Of a DNA stretch of 18,798 nucleotides, positions 7,148 to 14,606 are shown one piece after another (the stretch's first letter is position 1; every line of letters begins with the position of its first letter). Origin of the DNA: SUG1106 sp051883095 (GTDB taxonomy: Bacteria; Bacillota; Clostridia; Peptostreptococcales; Anaerovoracaceae); contig JBJETB010000009.1 of assembly GCA_051883095.1 (NCBI GenBank), forward strand, positions 1 through 18,798. Reading direction: 5' to 3'. Both the position numbers and the translations under genes were made by a program. The notes under the pieces are model-generated. The model worked only from the letters and a program-made list of their open reading frames with translations, ran no database searches and was not told where the DNA came from.

Positions 7148-7157
7148 TTTTGTCGTC
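7148..7157 (+). repeat. TTTTGTCGTC direct repeat, right copy
   Basis: Identical to 5580-5589 and in the same orientation. The two copies enclose about 1.56 kb that holds only the AbiE module and its promoter. The repeat abuts the guaA terminator. Confidence 0.45.
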
Positions 7158-7161
7158 GGAC

Positions 7162-7192
7162 AAAAACAGAACCCTTGAAATTTCAAGGGTTC
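7162..7192 (-). terminator. Rho-independent terminator of guaA
   Basis: Twelve-bp arms, GAACCCTTGAAA (7169-7180) and its exact complement (7181-7192), are followed on the minus strand by TGTTTTTG. It lies 13 bp past the guaA stop codon. Confidence 0.85.
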
Positions 7193-7205
7193 CAATGTTT
7201 ATCCA

Positions 7206-8807
7206 CTATTCAAGTTCTATGGTAGCCGGCGGTTTGCCTGTGCAGTCGTAGAACACGCGGTTTACATGCTCCACCTCGTTGACAATGCGGGTGGTAACGC
7301 GGTCTATGACCTCCCAAGGCAGATGTGCCGACTCGGCAGTCATGAAATCGCTGGTGGTAACGGCACGAAGGGCAACTGCGTAGTCATAGGTTCTGAAATC
7401 ACCCATTACTCCTACAGAGCGCATGTTGGTCAGCGCCGCAAAGTACTGTCCCAGAGTTCCCGGCTGACCGTACTTCGGAATCAGTCCTGATTCCATGGCT
7501 GCGGCGATTTCCTCACGATAGATGGCATCGGCCTCCTGAACGATTTTAACCTTTTCCGCCGTTACCTCGCCTACGATACGCACACCAAGTCCCGGTCCCG
7601 GGAAAGGCTGGCGGTATACCAGATATTCCGGTAGTCCCAGTTCGAGCCCGGCCTGGCGGACCTCGTCCTTAAAGAGCATCCTGAGAGGCTCGATGATTTC
7701 CTTGAAGTCAACATGGTCAGGCAGTCCTCCCACATTGTGGTGTGATTTGATTACGGCTGACTTGCCAAGACCGGATTCGATAACGTCGGGATATATGGTT
7801 CCCTGAACCAGGTAATCCACAGCACCGATTTTTTTAGCCTCCTCCTCGAAAACGCGGATGAATTCCTCACCGATGATTTTGCGTTTAGCTTCAGGCTCGG
7901 TTACTCCGGCCAGTTTGTTATAAAATCTTTCCTGAGCATTTACGCGGACAAAGTTCAGGTCATACGGCCCCTCAGGTCCGAAAATGGCTTCAACTTGGTC
8001 TCCCTCATCCTTGCGCAGCAGACCGTGATCCACGAAAACGCAGGTGAGCTGCTTGCCTACAGCCTTTGACATGAGCACCGCAGCTACAGAAGAATCGACT
8101 CCGCCTGACAGTGCACAGAGCACCTTTCCGTCACCTACCTTGGCACGGATGTCCTTGATGGTTCTGGCTACGAAGTCGTCCATCTTCCAGTCGCCTTTGC
8201 AGCCGCATACGCCCAGAACGAAGTTCTTCAGAACCTTGAAGCCCTCTACGGAATGCATTACTTCAGGATGGAACTGCACAGCGTAAAAGCCTGCATCAGG
8301 GTTTTCCATGGCAGCTATAGGGCACACAGGGGTATGGGCTGTAACCTTAAATCCGTCAGGTGCCTCTGCGATATAGTCTGTATGACTCATCCAGAAAACA
8401 GAATTCCCCGGTGTCTTAGAGCCGGTTTCTTCTTCGCTGCCCATTCCTACACCTGCAAGCACCCGGTCTCTGCCGTCGATGGTCACATCGGTCCTGCCGT
8501 ATTCACTTACAGGGGCAGTGGCCACTTTGCCTCCAAGCTGATGAGCCAGGAGCTGAGCACCGTAGCATATACCCAGCACAGGAATCCCCATCTTAAAGAT
8601 TTCCGGGTCAGCCTGAGGCGAATCATCGCCGTAAACACTGTTAGGTCCGCCGGTAAAAATTATACCGGCAGGGGCCATTTTCTTTATATCGTCTATTGGC
8701 AATGTGTAAGGATGAACCTCGCAGTACACATTGCATTCGCGGACACGGCGCGCAATCAGCTGATTGTACTGTCCGCCGAAGTCCAGCACCAGAATATTTT
8801 CTCTCAT
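7206..8807 (-). CDS. guaA: GMP synthase (glutamine-hydrolysing)
   Basis: This enzyme converts XMP to GMP using ATP and glutamine, the last step of de novo GMP synthesis. The N-terminal class I glutamine amidotransferase has the catalytic Cys at 81 in GICYGAQLLAHQLGG, with His180 and Glu182 in QFHPEV. The ATP pyrophosphatase P-loop is SGGVDSS (234-240). The C-terminal dimerisation domain contains QPFPGPGLGVRI and ends in KPPATIELE, where most homologues end in IEWE. At 533 residues it is slightly longer than usual (510-525), mainly because of an extra acidic/glycine-rich loop at about 122-136 before VFWMSH. AGAGG lies 9 bp before the ATG. It is directly downstream of guaB on the same strand, with a terminator-like hairpin between them. 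Confidence 0.97.
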   Translation of the reverse strand: MRENILVLDFGGQYNQLIARRVRECNVYCEVHPYTLPIDDIKKMAPAGIIFTGGPNSVYGDDSPQADPEIFKMGIPVLGICYGAQLLAHQLGGKVATAPVSEYGRTDVTIDGRDRVLAGVGMGSEEETGSKTPGNSVFWMSHTDYIAEAPDGFKVTAHTPVCPIAAMENPDAGFYAVQFHPEVMHSVEGFKVLKNFVLGVCGCKGDWKMDDFVARTIKDIRAKVGDGKVLCALSGGVDSSVAAVLMSKAVGKQLTCVFVDHGLLRKDEGDQVEAIFGPEGPYDLNFVRVNAQERFYNKLAGVTEPEAKRKIIGEEFIRVFEEEAKKIGAVDYLVQGTIYPDVIESGLGKSAVIKSHHNVGGLPDHVDFKEIIEPLRMLFKDEVRQAGLELGLPEYLVYRQPFPGPGLGVRIVGEVTAEKVKIVQEADAIYREEIAAAMESGLIPKYGQPGTLGQYFAALTNMRSVGVMGDFRTYDYAVALRAVTTSDFMTAESAHLPWEVIDRVTTRIVNEVEHVNRVFYDCTGKPPATIELE

Positions 8808-8829
8808 GTCTAGTTACCTCTTTACTGTC

Positions 8830-8867
8830 AAAAATTCAAGCACGCCCGCAGCTTTCCACGGGCGTAC
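8830..8867 (-). terminator. Terminator-like hairpin between guaB and guaA
   Basis: On the minus strand, ACGCCCG (8859-8865) pairs with CGGGCGT (8842-8848), extended by wobble pairs. A TTTTT run (8830-8834) follows some bases later. The distance of the T run from the stem suggests a partial terminator or attenuator that lowers guaA relative to guaB, rather than a full stop. I see no separate promoter before guaA. Confidence 0.55.
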
Positions 8868-8884
8868 GATATGAGCATTTTGTT

Positions 8885-10393
8885 TTATTTAATTACATTG
8901 TTTGATGCATCCTTGAGGATTACGTCGTGTGCGCCGCCCTCTACGATGGATGTAGCTGAAACGAGAGTCAGCTTGGCCTTCTGCTGAAGCTCCTTGATGG
9001 AAAGCGCGCCGCAGTTGCACATGGTTGACTTAACCTTGGTCAGGCTCAGGTTTACGTTGTCATGAAGGGATCCTGCATAAGGAACGTAGGAGTCAACACC
9101 TTCCTCAAACTTCATGCGAGGGTCGCCGCCCAGGTCGTAGCGCTGCCAGTTTCTCGCACGGTTGGAGCCTTCGCCCCAGTACTCCTTAACATAGCTGCCG
9201 TTGATGTTCAGCTTGTTTGTAGGGGACTCGTCGAAACGTGCAAAATATCTGCCCAGCATGATGAAGTCTGCGCCCATAGCCAGAGCCAGAGTCATGTGGT
9301 GGTCGTAAACGATGCCGCCGTCGGAGCAGATAGGAACGTAAACACCTGTCTCTTCGAAATACTTGTCACGCTCTGCAGCAACCTCGATTACAGCTGTAGC
9401 TTGTCCGCGTCCGATACCTTTCTGCTCACGGGTGATACAGATGGAACCGCCGCCGATACCGATCTTGACGAAGTCAGCTCCTGCATCAGCAAGGAATCTG
9501 AAACCTTCACCATCTACTACGTTTCCGGCACCGATTTTGACAGTGTCGCCGTATTTTTCGCGAACCCATGCGATAGTGTCGCTCTGCCATTCGCTGTAGC
9601 CCTCGGAACTGTCGATGCAGAGAACGTCAACGCCTGCCTCAACAAGAGCCGGGATTCTTTCCATGTAGTCGCGGGTGTTGACACCGGCGCCTACGATATA
9701 TCTCTTGTGCTCGTCCAGAATTTCGTTAGGATTGGACTTGTGTGAATCATAGTCCTTTCTGAAAACGAAATGAGTGAGCCTCTGGTTTTCATCTATGATA
9801 GGGAGAGCGTTGAGCTTGTTGTCCCACAGAATGTCATTTGCTTCGCTGAGAGTTATGCCTGCCTTGCCGTAGATGAGCTTATCAAACGGAGTCATGAACT
9901 CTCTGATCGGAGTGGATGGGTCCATCCTGCTGACACGGTAGTCACGGCTTGTTACAAGGCCGAGTATTTTACCTGCGGATGTGCCGTCCTCGGTGATAGC
10001 AATGGTTCCGTGTCCCTTGCGGGCCTTGAGCTCCATTACATCTGCCAGAGTCTGGTCAGGTCTCAGGTTGGAGTCGCTTACTACGAAGCCTGCCTTGTAG
10101 GCCTTTACTCTCTTAACCATGGCCACCTGATTCTCGATGGTCTGGGAGCCGAATATAAAAGAAATTCCACCTTCCTTTGCCAGTGCTACAGCCATTTTAT
10201 CGTCGGAAACGGCCTGCATGACAGCGGAAACCAATGGAATATTCATAGTGATAGCGGGCTCCTCACCCTTTTTGAATTTTGTAATCGGTGTTTTGAGGGA
10301 AACCTGTTCCACGCGGCATTCCTTGCTGGAATATCCCGGTACAAGCAGGTATTCATTAAATGTTCTTGATGGTTCTGCGAAATAATATGCCAT
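8885..10393 (-). CDS. guaB: IMP dehydrogenase, Tritrichomonas-foetus-type
   Basis: This enzyme oxidises IMP to XMP with NAD, the committed step to guanine nucleotides. It is 502 residues: a catalytic barrel with two CBS domains inserted at about residues 100-220. The catalytic Cys is at 319 in IGIGGGSICITREQKG and the mobile flap carries R418-Y419 in NWQRYDLGG. Opening stretch FAEPSRTFNEYLLVPG, the middle DVLCIDSSEGYSEWQ and the tail TMCNCGALSIKELQ are of the type known from the protozoan T. foetus, whose numbering (K310, C319, R418, Y419, E431) is reproduced exactly. Most bacterial enzymes have GPGSICTTR in place of GGGSICITR. AGGAGA lies 6 bp before the ATG. Co-directional with guaA, under its own sigma-A promoter; I see no purine riboswitch in the short leader. 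Confidence 0.96.
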   Translation of the reverse strand: MAYYFAEPSRTFNEYLLVPGYSSKECRVEQVSLKTPITKFKKGEEPAITMNIPLVSAVMQAVSDDKMAVALAKEGGISFIFGSQTIENQVAMVKRVKAYKAGFVVSDSNLRPDQTLADVMELKARKGHGTIAITEDGTSAGKILGLVTSRDYRVSRMDPSTPIREFMTPFDKLIYGKAGITLSEANDILWDNKLNALPIIDENQRLTHFVFRKDYDSHKSNPNEILDEHKRYIVGAGVNTRDYMERIPALVEAGVDVLCIDSSEGYSEWQSDTIAWVREKYGDTVKIGAGNVVDGEGFRFLADAGADFVKIGIGGGSICITREQKGIGRGQATAVIEVAAERDKYFEETGVYVPICSDGGIVYDHHMTLALAMGADFIMLGRYFARFDESPTNKLNINGSYVKEYWGEGSNRARNWQRYDLGGDPRMKFEEGVDSYVPYAGSLHDNVNLSLTKVKSTMCNCGALSIKELQQKAKLTLVSATSIVEGGAHDVILKDASNNVIK

Positions 10394-10444
10394 TTTTTCT
10401 CTCCTGGTTTTATGTGAAATTTTTTTAACTGAGTTATTTTATCT

Positions 10445-10473
10445 ATTATATGATATTATGCCCCGAATTTCAA
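10445..10473 (-). promoter_or_regulatory. Sigma-A promoter of guaB-guaA
   Basis: On the minus strand, TTGAAA (10468-10473), a 17-bp spacer and TATAAT (10445-10450). The start would be near 10438, leaving a leader of about 45 bases. The -35 box lies in the loop of the upstream gene's hairpin (10460-10487), so terminator and promoter share DNA. Confidence 0.75.
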
Positions 10474-10487
10474 GGGGAAATCGGGGC
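10460..10487 (-). terminator. Hairpin ending the MATE-deacylase-hydrolase operon (weak T tail)
   Basis: GCCCCGA (10460-10466) and TCGGGGC (10481-10487) form a 7-bp GC-rich stem. It can extend inward through TTTC/GAAA with one bulged base. It lies 16 bp past the beta-lactamase-fold gene's stop. The following ATAATATC has no T run, so termination may be leaky into guaB. Confidence 0.5.
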
Positions 10488-10503
10488 AATTTCAGTCTTT
10501 CTC

Positions 10504-11310
10504 TTACATGTCGGCCATTACTTTTTCAATGCTGCCTGTGTCCTCTGCCAGCTTTCTGGTGGTTCTGCGTATGAAATCTTCGTACACCTGCATATTGTCT
10601 CCTATGTATGCGTAGCATACGATGAACGGCTGCTCAGCAAACACTATGCCCACATCATGAGCTTTATCCTCCTCGTCACCTGTCTTGTGTGCCATAGGAA
10701 AGCCCATAGGCAGGAAGCCGCCCATTTTATGGTTTATCTGCTGCTCACGCAGTATGTACTCAAGCCACTCTGATGATTCCTTGTCAATGAGGGTTCTGTC
10801 ATACATCTTTTTCAGGAGAATCCCTATTTCTTCAGGCACAAAGTAGTTATTTATACCACGTTCCTCCTTTTCTGCATCCCAGTATTCTCTGTTGAACTGA
10901 GTCCCTATAAGACCAAGTTCAAGGAATTTTTCGTGTATCAGCTCCGCTCCGTAGTGTCTGAAAAGAACATTGGTGGCACAGCTGTCGCTGATGGTTATCA
11001 TGAATTTAGAAAGTGTTTCCACGTCAAGGGTCGGCTCTCCTGTCATGAACTGTACAACGCCGCAGCCGGGAATTATCTGGCTTTTTTTAACAGTAATTTC
11101 ATCTCTGAAGCTTGTAATGCCCTGCTTTTTCATCAGCAAAATGGCGGCCATCAGAGGCAGCTTGACGATGCTGGCTGCCAGATAAGGCTCTTTTTCCCTG
11201 TATCCCCATGTTTCTCCTGTAACCAGATTATGATAGTATATACCGCCTCTTCCCTGATTTTCACTTTCGATTTTTTTGATTTCTTCTATGATTTCTGTCT
11301 TTCTGCTCAT
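10504..11310 (-). CDS. Cytoplasmic class-A beta-lactamase-fold serine hydrolase
   Basis: This 268-residue protein has the three marks of the class A beta-lactamase/penicillin-recognising fold. The SxxK motif is S47-I-V-K50 in AASIVKLPLM, the second motif is S108-D-S110 (SDN in true class A enzymes), and K209-T-G is in AHKTGDE. There is no signal peptide or lipobox: it begins MSRKTEIIEEIKKIESENQG. Periplasmic or surface beta-lactam resistance is therefore unlikely. A general-base Glu in the omega loop cannot be placed with confidence (E142-E150 region). The ATG follows the deacylase stop by one base, with GAGGAG about 12 bp upstream, so translation is probably coupled. Beside a D-aminoacylase it may act on D-amino-acid peptides or amides inside the cell; that is inference. 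Confidence 0.82.
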   Translation of the reverse strand: MSRKTEIIEEIKKIESENQGRGGIYYHNLVTGETWGYREKEPYLAASIVKLPLMAAILLMKKQGITSFRDEITVKKSQIIPGCGVVQFMTGEPTLDVETLSKFMITISDSCATNVLFRHYGAELIHEKFLELGLIGTQFNREYWDAEKEERGINNYFVPEEIGILLKKMYDRTLIDKESSEWLEYILREQQINHKMGGFLPMGFPMAHKTGDEEDKAHDVGIVFAEQPFIVCYAYIGDNMQVYEDFIRRTTRKLAEDTGSIEKVMADM

Positions 11311-11311
11311 T

Positions 11312-12904
11312 TTAACAATTCACTCCTCTTCTAAGTACCTTGCCTGCACGTGCACCGGTGTGTCTGCCGTTTTCTGCCGTAAGCACTCCGTTTACATATA
11401 CCCTCAAAATGCCCTCACATGCCTGTTTAGGCTTATCATAGGTCGGGTTATCATTTATGGTATCAAAATCAAACAATACTAAATCAGCACACATTCCTTC
11501 GCGAATCAGTCCTCTGTTCTGGAGACCTGCGCGGGAAGCAGGCAGACCTGTCATTTTAAAAACGGCGGTTTCCAGGGAAAGGAGTTTCCTTTCTCTTGCA
11601 TATTTAGCTATAACCCTAGGAAAGGTTCCGTACCATCTCGGATGAGGCTGTCCGGAATGCTCAAGGGATGCGGCTTCTCCGTCGGAAATTATCATCATGT
11701 AAGGCTGTTTCATAATATACTCTATATCATCCTCACACATTCCGAAGTTTACCTCACCTACCCTGTTGTTTTCCTCGATGAGCAGGTCAAAACATGCGTC
11801 GGCAGGGTCAACCCCGCGAATCTTTCCGACTTCTTCAAGAGACTTGCCGGCGGCCCACTGATTTTTTTCCGTTGCCACATATGCAACGTATATATCTCCC
11901 CATCTTCCTATATGAGAAGCATTGACCTCTTCTTTTATCTGAGCTCTCGTCTCCGGATCTTTAAGACGCTCCAGCATTTTTTCCACGCCGCCTTCGTATG
12001 TCCAGTTAGGCAGATTGCTGTCCAGAGATGTGGCTGATGCGGTGTAAGGATACTGATCTGCCTTGACATCCAGCCCTCTGCGCCTTGCCTGATCGATGAG
12101 AGCAATGGTAGTGCGGGAGTGAACCTGCCATACGCTCTTTCTGATTACCTTGTGATGGGAAATCTGAAGGGGTACTCCTGCACCCTCGGCGACAGCAATA
12201 GCTTCCTTGACAGCCTCTACTACGCCTTCACCCTCGTTTCTCATATGTGTTTCATAGTATGACCCATAAGGCACCAGCTCTTTGCATAGCTCTGTCAGTT
12301 CCTCTGCATCTGCATAGCATCCCGGCGGATAAATCAGCCCGCTGGAAAAGCAGAAGGCGCCGTCATCCATGGCCTGACGCAGTGATTTCTTCATGTCCTC
12401 CATTTCGGCATCAGTAGGTTTTCTGTCATCGAAACCCATGGCCTTAAGTCTTATGGTTCCGTGCCCCACGGCCGTTCCGAAATTGGTGCTGATACCCATT
12501 TTCTCTATGGTATCAAGATACTCGCCCACAGTGTTCCAGTTAAAATCCATGTCTCTCACATAATCTCTGAGCATCTTTTTCTTTGACGGGTCCTCACTGA
12601 CAGGGGCCACGGAGATTCCACATGCTCCGCCTATTTCCGTGGTCACACCCTGCAGTATCCTGCTTTCAGACAATGGATAAATAGGCAGCGAAGAATCACT
12701 GTGGCAGTGTATGTCTATAAATCCCGGGCTAAGGTACTTATCCTGTCCGTCGATTACTTCAGCAGATGCTTCATCTGTCTCACCGAAACCCGCCGTCGAC
12801 CCTACGGCAGCAATTTTTCCATCCTTTACGGCCACGCTGCCTCTGTACCAGGGTGCTCCGGTCCCGTCGATAATACGTACATTTTTTATTATAAGGTCAT
12901 ACAT
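11312..12904 (-). CDS. N-acyl-D-amino-acid deacylase (D-aminoacylase family)
   Basis: This 530-residue amidohydrolase-superfamily enzyme removes the acyl group from N-acyl-D-amino acids or related D-residue substrates, in the cytoplasm. Metal-site residues are visible: H66 and H68 with D70 in DIHCHSD, C95 in GGACG, H220 in YYETHMRNEG, and H250/K252 in QISHHK. A catalytic Asp (about 408) lies in ISDGEAA. These closely match the positions known for the Alcaligenes D-aminoacylase (H67, H69, C96, H220, H250, D366), apart from an insertion before the Asp. I chose ATG 12904 because GGAGG lies 10 bp upstream; an in-frame ATG at 12928 has no site. It starts 26 bp after the MATE gene and is followed at once by the beta-lactamase-fold gene. 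Dihydropyrimidinase-like specificity is less likely. Confidence 0.92.
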   Translation of the reverse strand: MYDLIIKNVRIIDGTGAPWYRGSVAVKDGKIAAVGSTAGFGETDEASAEVIDGQDKYLSPGFIDIHCHSDSSLPIYPLSESRILQGVTTEIGGACGISVAPVSEDPSKKKMLRDYVRDMDFNWNTVGEYLDTIEKMGISTNFGTAVGHGTIRLKAMGFDDRKPTDAEMEDMKKSLRQAMDDGAFCFSSGLIYPPGCYADAEELTELCKELVPYGSYYETHMRNEGEGVVEAVKEAIAVAEGAGVPLQISHHKVIRKSVWQVHSRTTIALIDQARRRGLDVKADQYPYTASATSLDSNLPNWTYEGGVEKMLERLKDPETRAQIKEEVNASHIGRWGDIYVAYVATEKNQWAAGKSLEEVGKIRGVDPADACFDLLIEENNRVGEVNFGMCEDDIEYIMKQPYMMIISDGEAASLEHSGQPHPRWYGTFPRVIAKYARERKLLSLETAVFKMTGLPASRAGLQNRGLIREGMCADLVLFDFDTINDNPTYDKPKQACEGILRVYVNGVLTAENGRHTGARAGKVLRRGVNC

Positions 12905-12930
12905 AAATTTCTTACCTCCATTTCTCAATC

Positions 12931-14340
12931 TTAAGTCTTCTTCCCACTATCCCATGTATTAAGCCACTTGCCGCCTTTGTACCTGTAAATGCATATAATC
13001 ATGCGCACAGTCCAGTCTATAGCCATAGGTATCCATATGCCCTCCAGGCCTGTGCCGAATCCCTTTATAGCAACAACCGCCATGGAAAGACGCACTATCC
13101 ACATGCCTATTATGGAAATGTAGAAAGGCCATTTAGTATCTCCGCCGCCCTTCAGCGCACCGCAGATAACATTGGTTACCGCTACACAAGGCTCCGCAAA
13201 AGCCTCTATACGAAGCATGGCAGCCCCCACTGAGATTACGGCTGCATCTCTTATAAAGAGCCATATCATTTTAGGGGCAAATATGTACATGAGCGCCGCA
13301 CTGGCTATCATCACCGCCACCCCGTAGCGGATGCAGACCGTCGAGTATGTCTTCGCCAGTTTCTTCTCATCGGCGCCGATGGCCTGAGACACCAGGGTTG
13401 TAGCTGCCACGCTGAAGCCATAACACGGCATGTAGCATATGGACTCGGCAGTGGTAGCAAGCTGATGGGCTGCCAGCATAGTGCTTCCCATGCCTGTTGC
13501 CAGAGCCGTGATTACCATCTGCCCTGCTGATAAGGTTATACGTTCAAAGGCCGTTGGCATTCCCAGGTTTACTATCTGTCTGAGGATGTGTCCATCGGGC
13601 CTGAATGACGGTTTATCACCTATATGAAAGCTGCTCTTCCGGCTCATCAGGTGCCACAGTGTCATCACTCCCGCCACAAGGAAAGCCAGAAGAGTGCCTA
13701 TAGCCGCACCTCCGACTCCCATGTCAGCGCCCCATACCTTAAATGTCCATCCGAAGATTGTGACATCTCTCGTTTCGTATATAAAAAAATAGTTTCCGAC
13801 TATATTCACCACATTGCTGACAATATTGTAAATCATGGGTCTTCTCGTATCACCGGCACCGCGGATTATGGCACATCCCACCGCCAGCAGCACCTGGAAA
13901 GGAAAGGATACAGCCACGATTCTCATATACCGCTCTGCCGGAGCCAGAAGTTCCGGTTCCGCACCCATCCAGCGAGGCAGATTCTTTGCCAGAATCAGCT
14001 CTCCTATAAGCATTGTCACTATGCCCAGCGCCATCATGGCCAGCAGAGACTGAGTGAGAATATCCTGAGCTTCATTCATTTTCCTCTCACCTATCTTTCT
14101 GCCCACAAGCACCGACGCACCTACAGCCAGCCCTGACATAAGGCCCTGAAGCAGCCAGATTACAGTGGTATTTACCGCTACGGCAGCGGTGGCATTGACT
14201 CCGACGCTGCCTACCATAGCTGCGTCCACATAAGTGACCACAGTCATCAGAAGCTGCTCTACTATTGTCGGCCATGCCAGAGCCCAGACGATGCGGTTGG
14301 GTGATTTAGTTTTGTCCAGTAAATCAAGTTTGTTTTTCAT
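12931..14340 (-). CDS. MATE-family multidrug/metabolite efflux transporter
   Basis: This inner-membrane cation-coupled antiporter is about 469 residues with twelve hydrophobic helices in two MATE repeats. The first helix region is VWALAWPTIVEQLLMTVVTY followed by VDAAMVGSVG. Other typical blocks are GLAVGASVLVGRKIGE, GAGDTRRPMIYNIVSN, the second-half VSQAIGADEK, and CGALKGGGDTKWPFYI. The start is uncertain: ATG 14340 gives a normal N-terminus but has no Shine-Dalgarno, and ATG 14376 adds 12 residues with only AGCAGG right before it. The weak initiation site matches an elaborate leader upstream (14399-14534). It is first in an operon with the D-aminoacylase and beta-lactamase-fold genes. It may export a product or toxic analogue of that pathway; drug export is equally possible. 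Confidence 0.9.
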   Translation of the reverse strand: MKNKLDLLDKTKSPNRIVWALAWPTIVEQLLMTVVTYVDAAMVGSVGVNATAAVAVNTTVIWLLQGLMSGLAVGASVLVGRKIGERKMNEAQDILTQSLLAMMALGIVTMLIGELILAKNLPRWMGAEPELLAPAERYMRIVAVSFPFQVLLAVGCAIIRGAGDTRRPMIYNIVSNVVNIVGNYFFIYETRDVTIFGWTFKVWGADMGVGGAAIGTLLAFLVAGVMTLWHLMSRKSSFHIGDKPSFRPDGHILRQIVNLGMPTAFERITLSAGQMVITALATGMGSTMLAAHQLATTAESICYMPCYGFSVAATTLVSQAIGADEKKLAKTYSTVCIRYGVAVMIASAALMYIFAPKMIWLFIRDAAVISVGAAMLRIEAFAEPCVAVTNVICGALKGGGDTKWPFYISIIGMWIVRLSMAVVAIKGFGTGLEGIWIPMAIDWTVRMIICIYRYKGGKWLNTWDSGKKT

Positions 14341-14398
14341 GTTGTTGTTTGAATTATGGTTTAGTCTTTTCCTCATCCTGCTCTTAGCAGTTTTACAC

Positions 14399-14534
14399 AA
14401 AAAACGCACCAAATGTGCAATTTGATGGGAGATTTTCGTAAGTTTCAGCCGAATTATGTCGTATTTTCATCCATTAATGGTATAATGCCCCAAAACGCTC
14501 CCATCAAATCAGGTTTTTCGAATGATTTTGGTGG
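14399..14534 (-). promoter_or_regulatory. Attenuator- or riboswitch-like leader of the MATE operon
   Basis: On the minus strand four segments can pair alternately. Segment a (14534-14524, CCACCAAAATC) pairs with b (14510-14501, GATTTGATGG). Segment b (14509-14498) pairs perfectly over 12 bp with c (14431-14420, CTCCCATCAAAT). Segment c (14427-14420) pairs with d (14414-14407, ATTTGGTG), which is followed by CGTTTTTTG (14406-14398), a terminator shape. Thus b:c would be an antiterminator or aptamer-closing stem and c:d a weak terminator. A possible 25-codon ORF (14470-14393) crosses the terminator but lacks a Shine-Dalgarno. I match the interior to no riboswitch class I know. If the promoter is instead the TTGATG (14502-14507)/TATACC (14479-14484) pair, segments a and b would not be transcribed and the 12-bp repeat would act as DNA. 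Confidence 0.45.
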
Positions 14535-14600
14535 AAAACAGAAAGCCGGGCAATGGTCACAAACACTCCGATGACCTATTGCACGGCTCTTTTCTTTTTT
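14493..14600 (+). ncRNA. Candidate small RNA with its own promoter and terminator
   Basis: An extended -10 box, TGGTATAAT (14478-14486), faces right with no coding gene downstream on that strand for 2 kb. About 108 bases later comes a strong hairpin with a CTTTTCTTTTTT tail (14544-14600). In between, CCATCAAATC (14501-14510) can pair with GATTTTGGTGG (14524-14534), giving a two-hairpin RNA of typical sRNA size. Its 5' end is antisense to the MATE leader. There is no recognisable -35 box. Confidence 0.35.
14544..14600. terminator. Bidirectional terminator after the M55 peptidase gene
   Basis: The stem is AGCCG (14544-14548), CAAT and GGTCA pairing with TGACC, ATTG and CGGCT (14584-14588), with small internal loops. 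The plus-strand tail is very T-rich; the minus-strand tail (TTTCTGTTTTCC) is interrupted. It lies just past the M55 stop codon and may allow some read-through into the MATE leader. Confidence 0.75.
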
Positions 14601-14606
14601 CAATGC

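Noticed and set aside
8253..8813. 186-residue plus-strand ORF antisense to guaA
   Set aside because: Opposite a highly conserved enzyme; composition and lack of a start signal mark it as a shadow frame.
9062..10369. Long plus-strand ORFs (227 and 199 residues) antisense to guaB
   Set aside because: They are fully inside the conserved IMPDH gene on the other strand and lack initiation signals.
10394..10450. Purine riboswitch before guaB
   Set aside because: The leader is only about 45 bases and AT-rich, with none of the three-stem junction motifs of the purine aptamer.
14341..14412. Longer MATE start (TTG at 14412)
   Set aside because: TTG without a Shine-Dalgarno; it would also place the coding start in the terminator stem of the leader.
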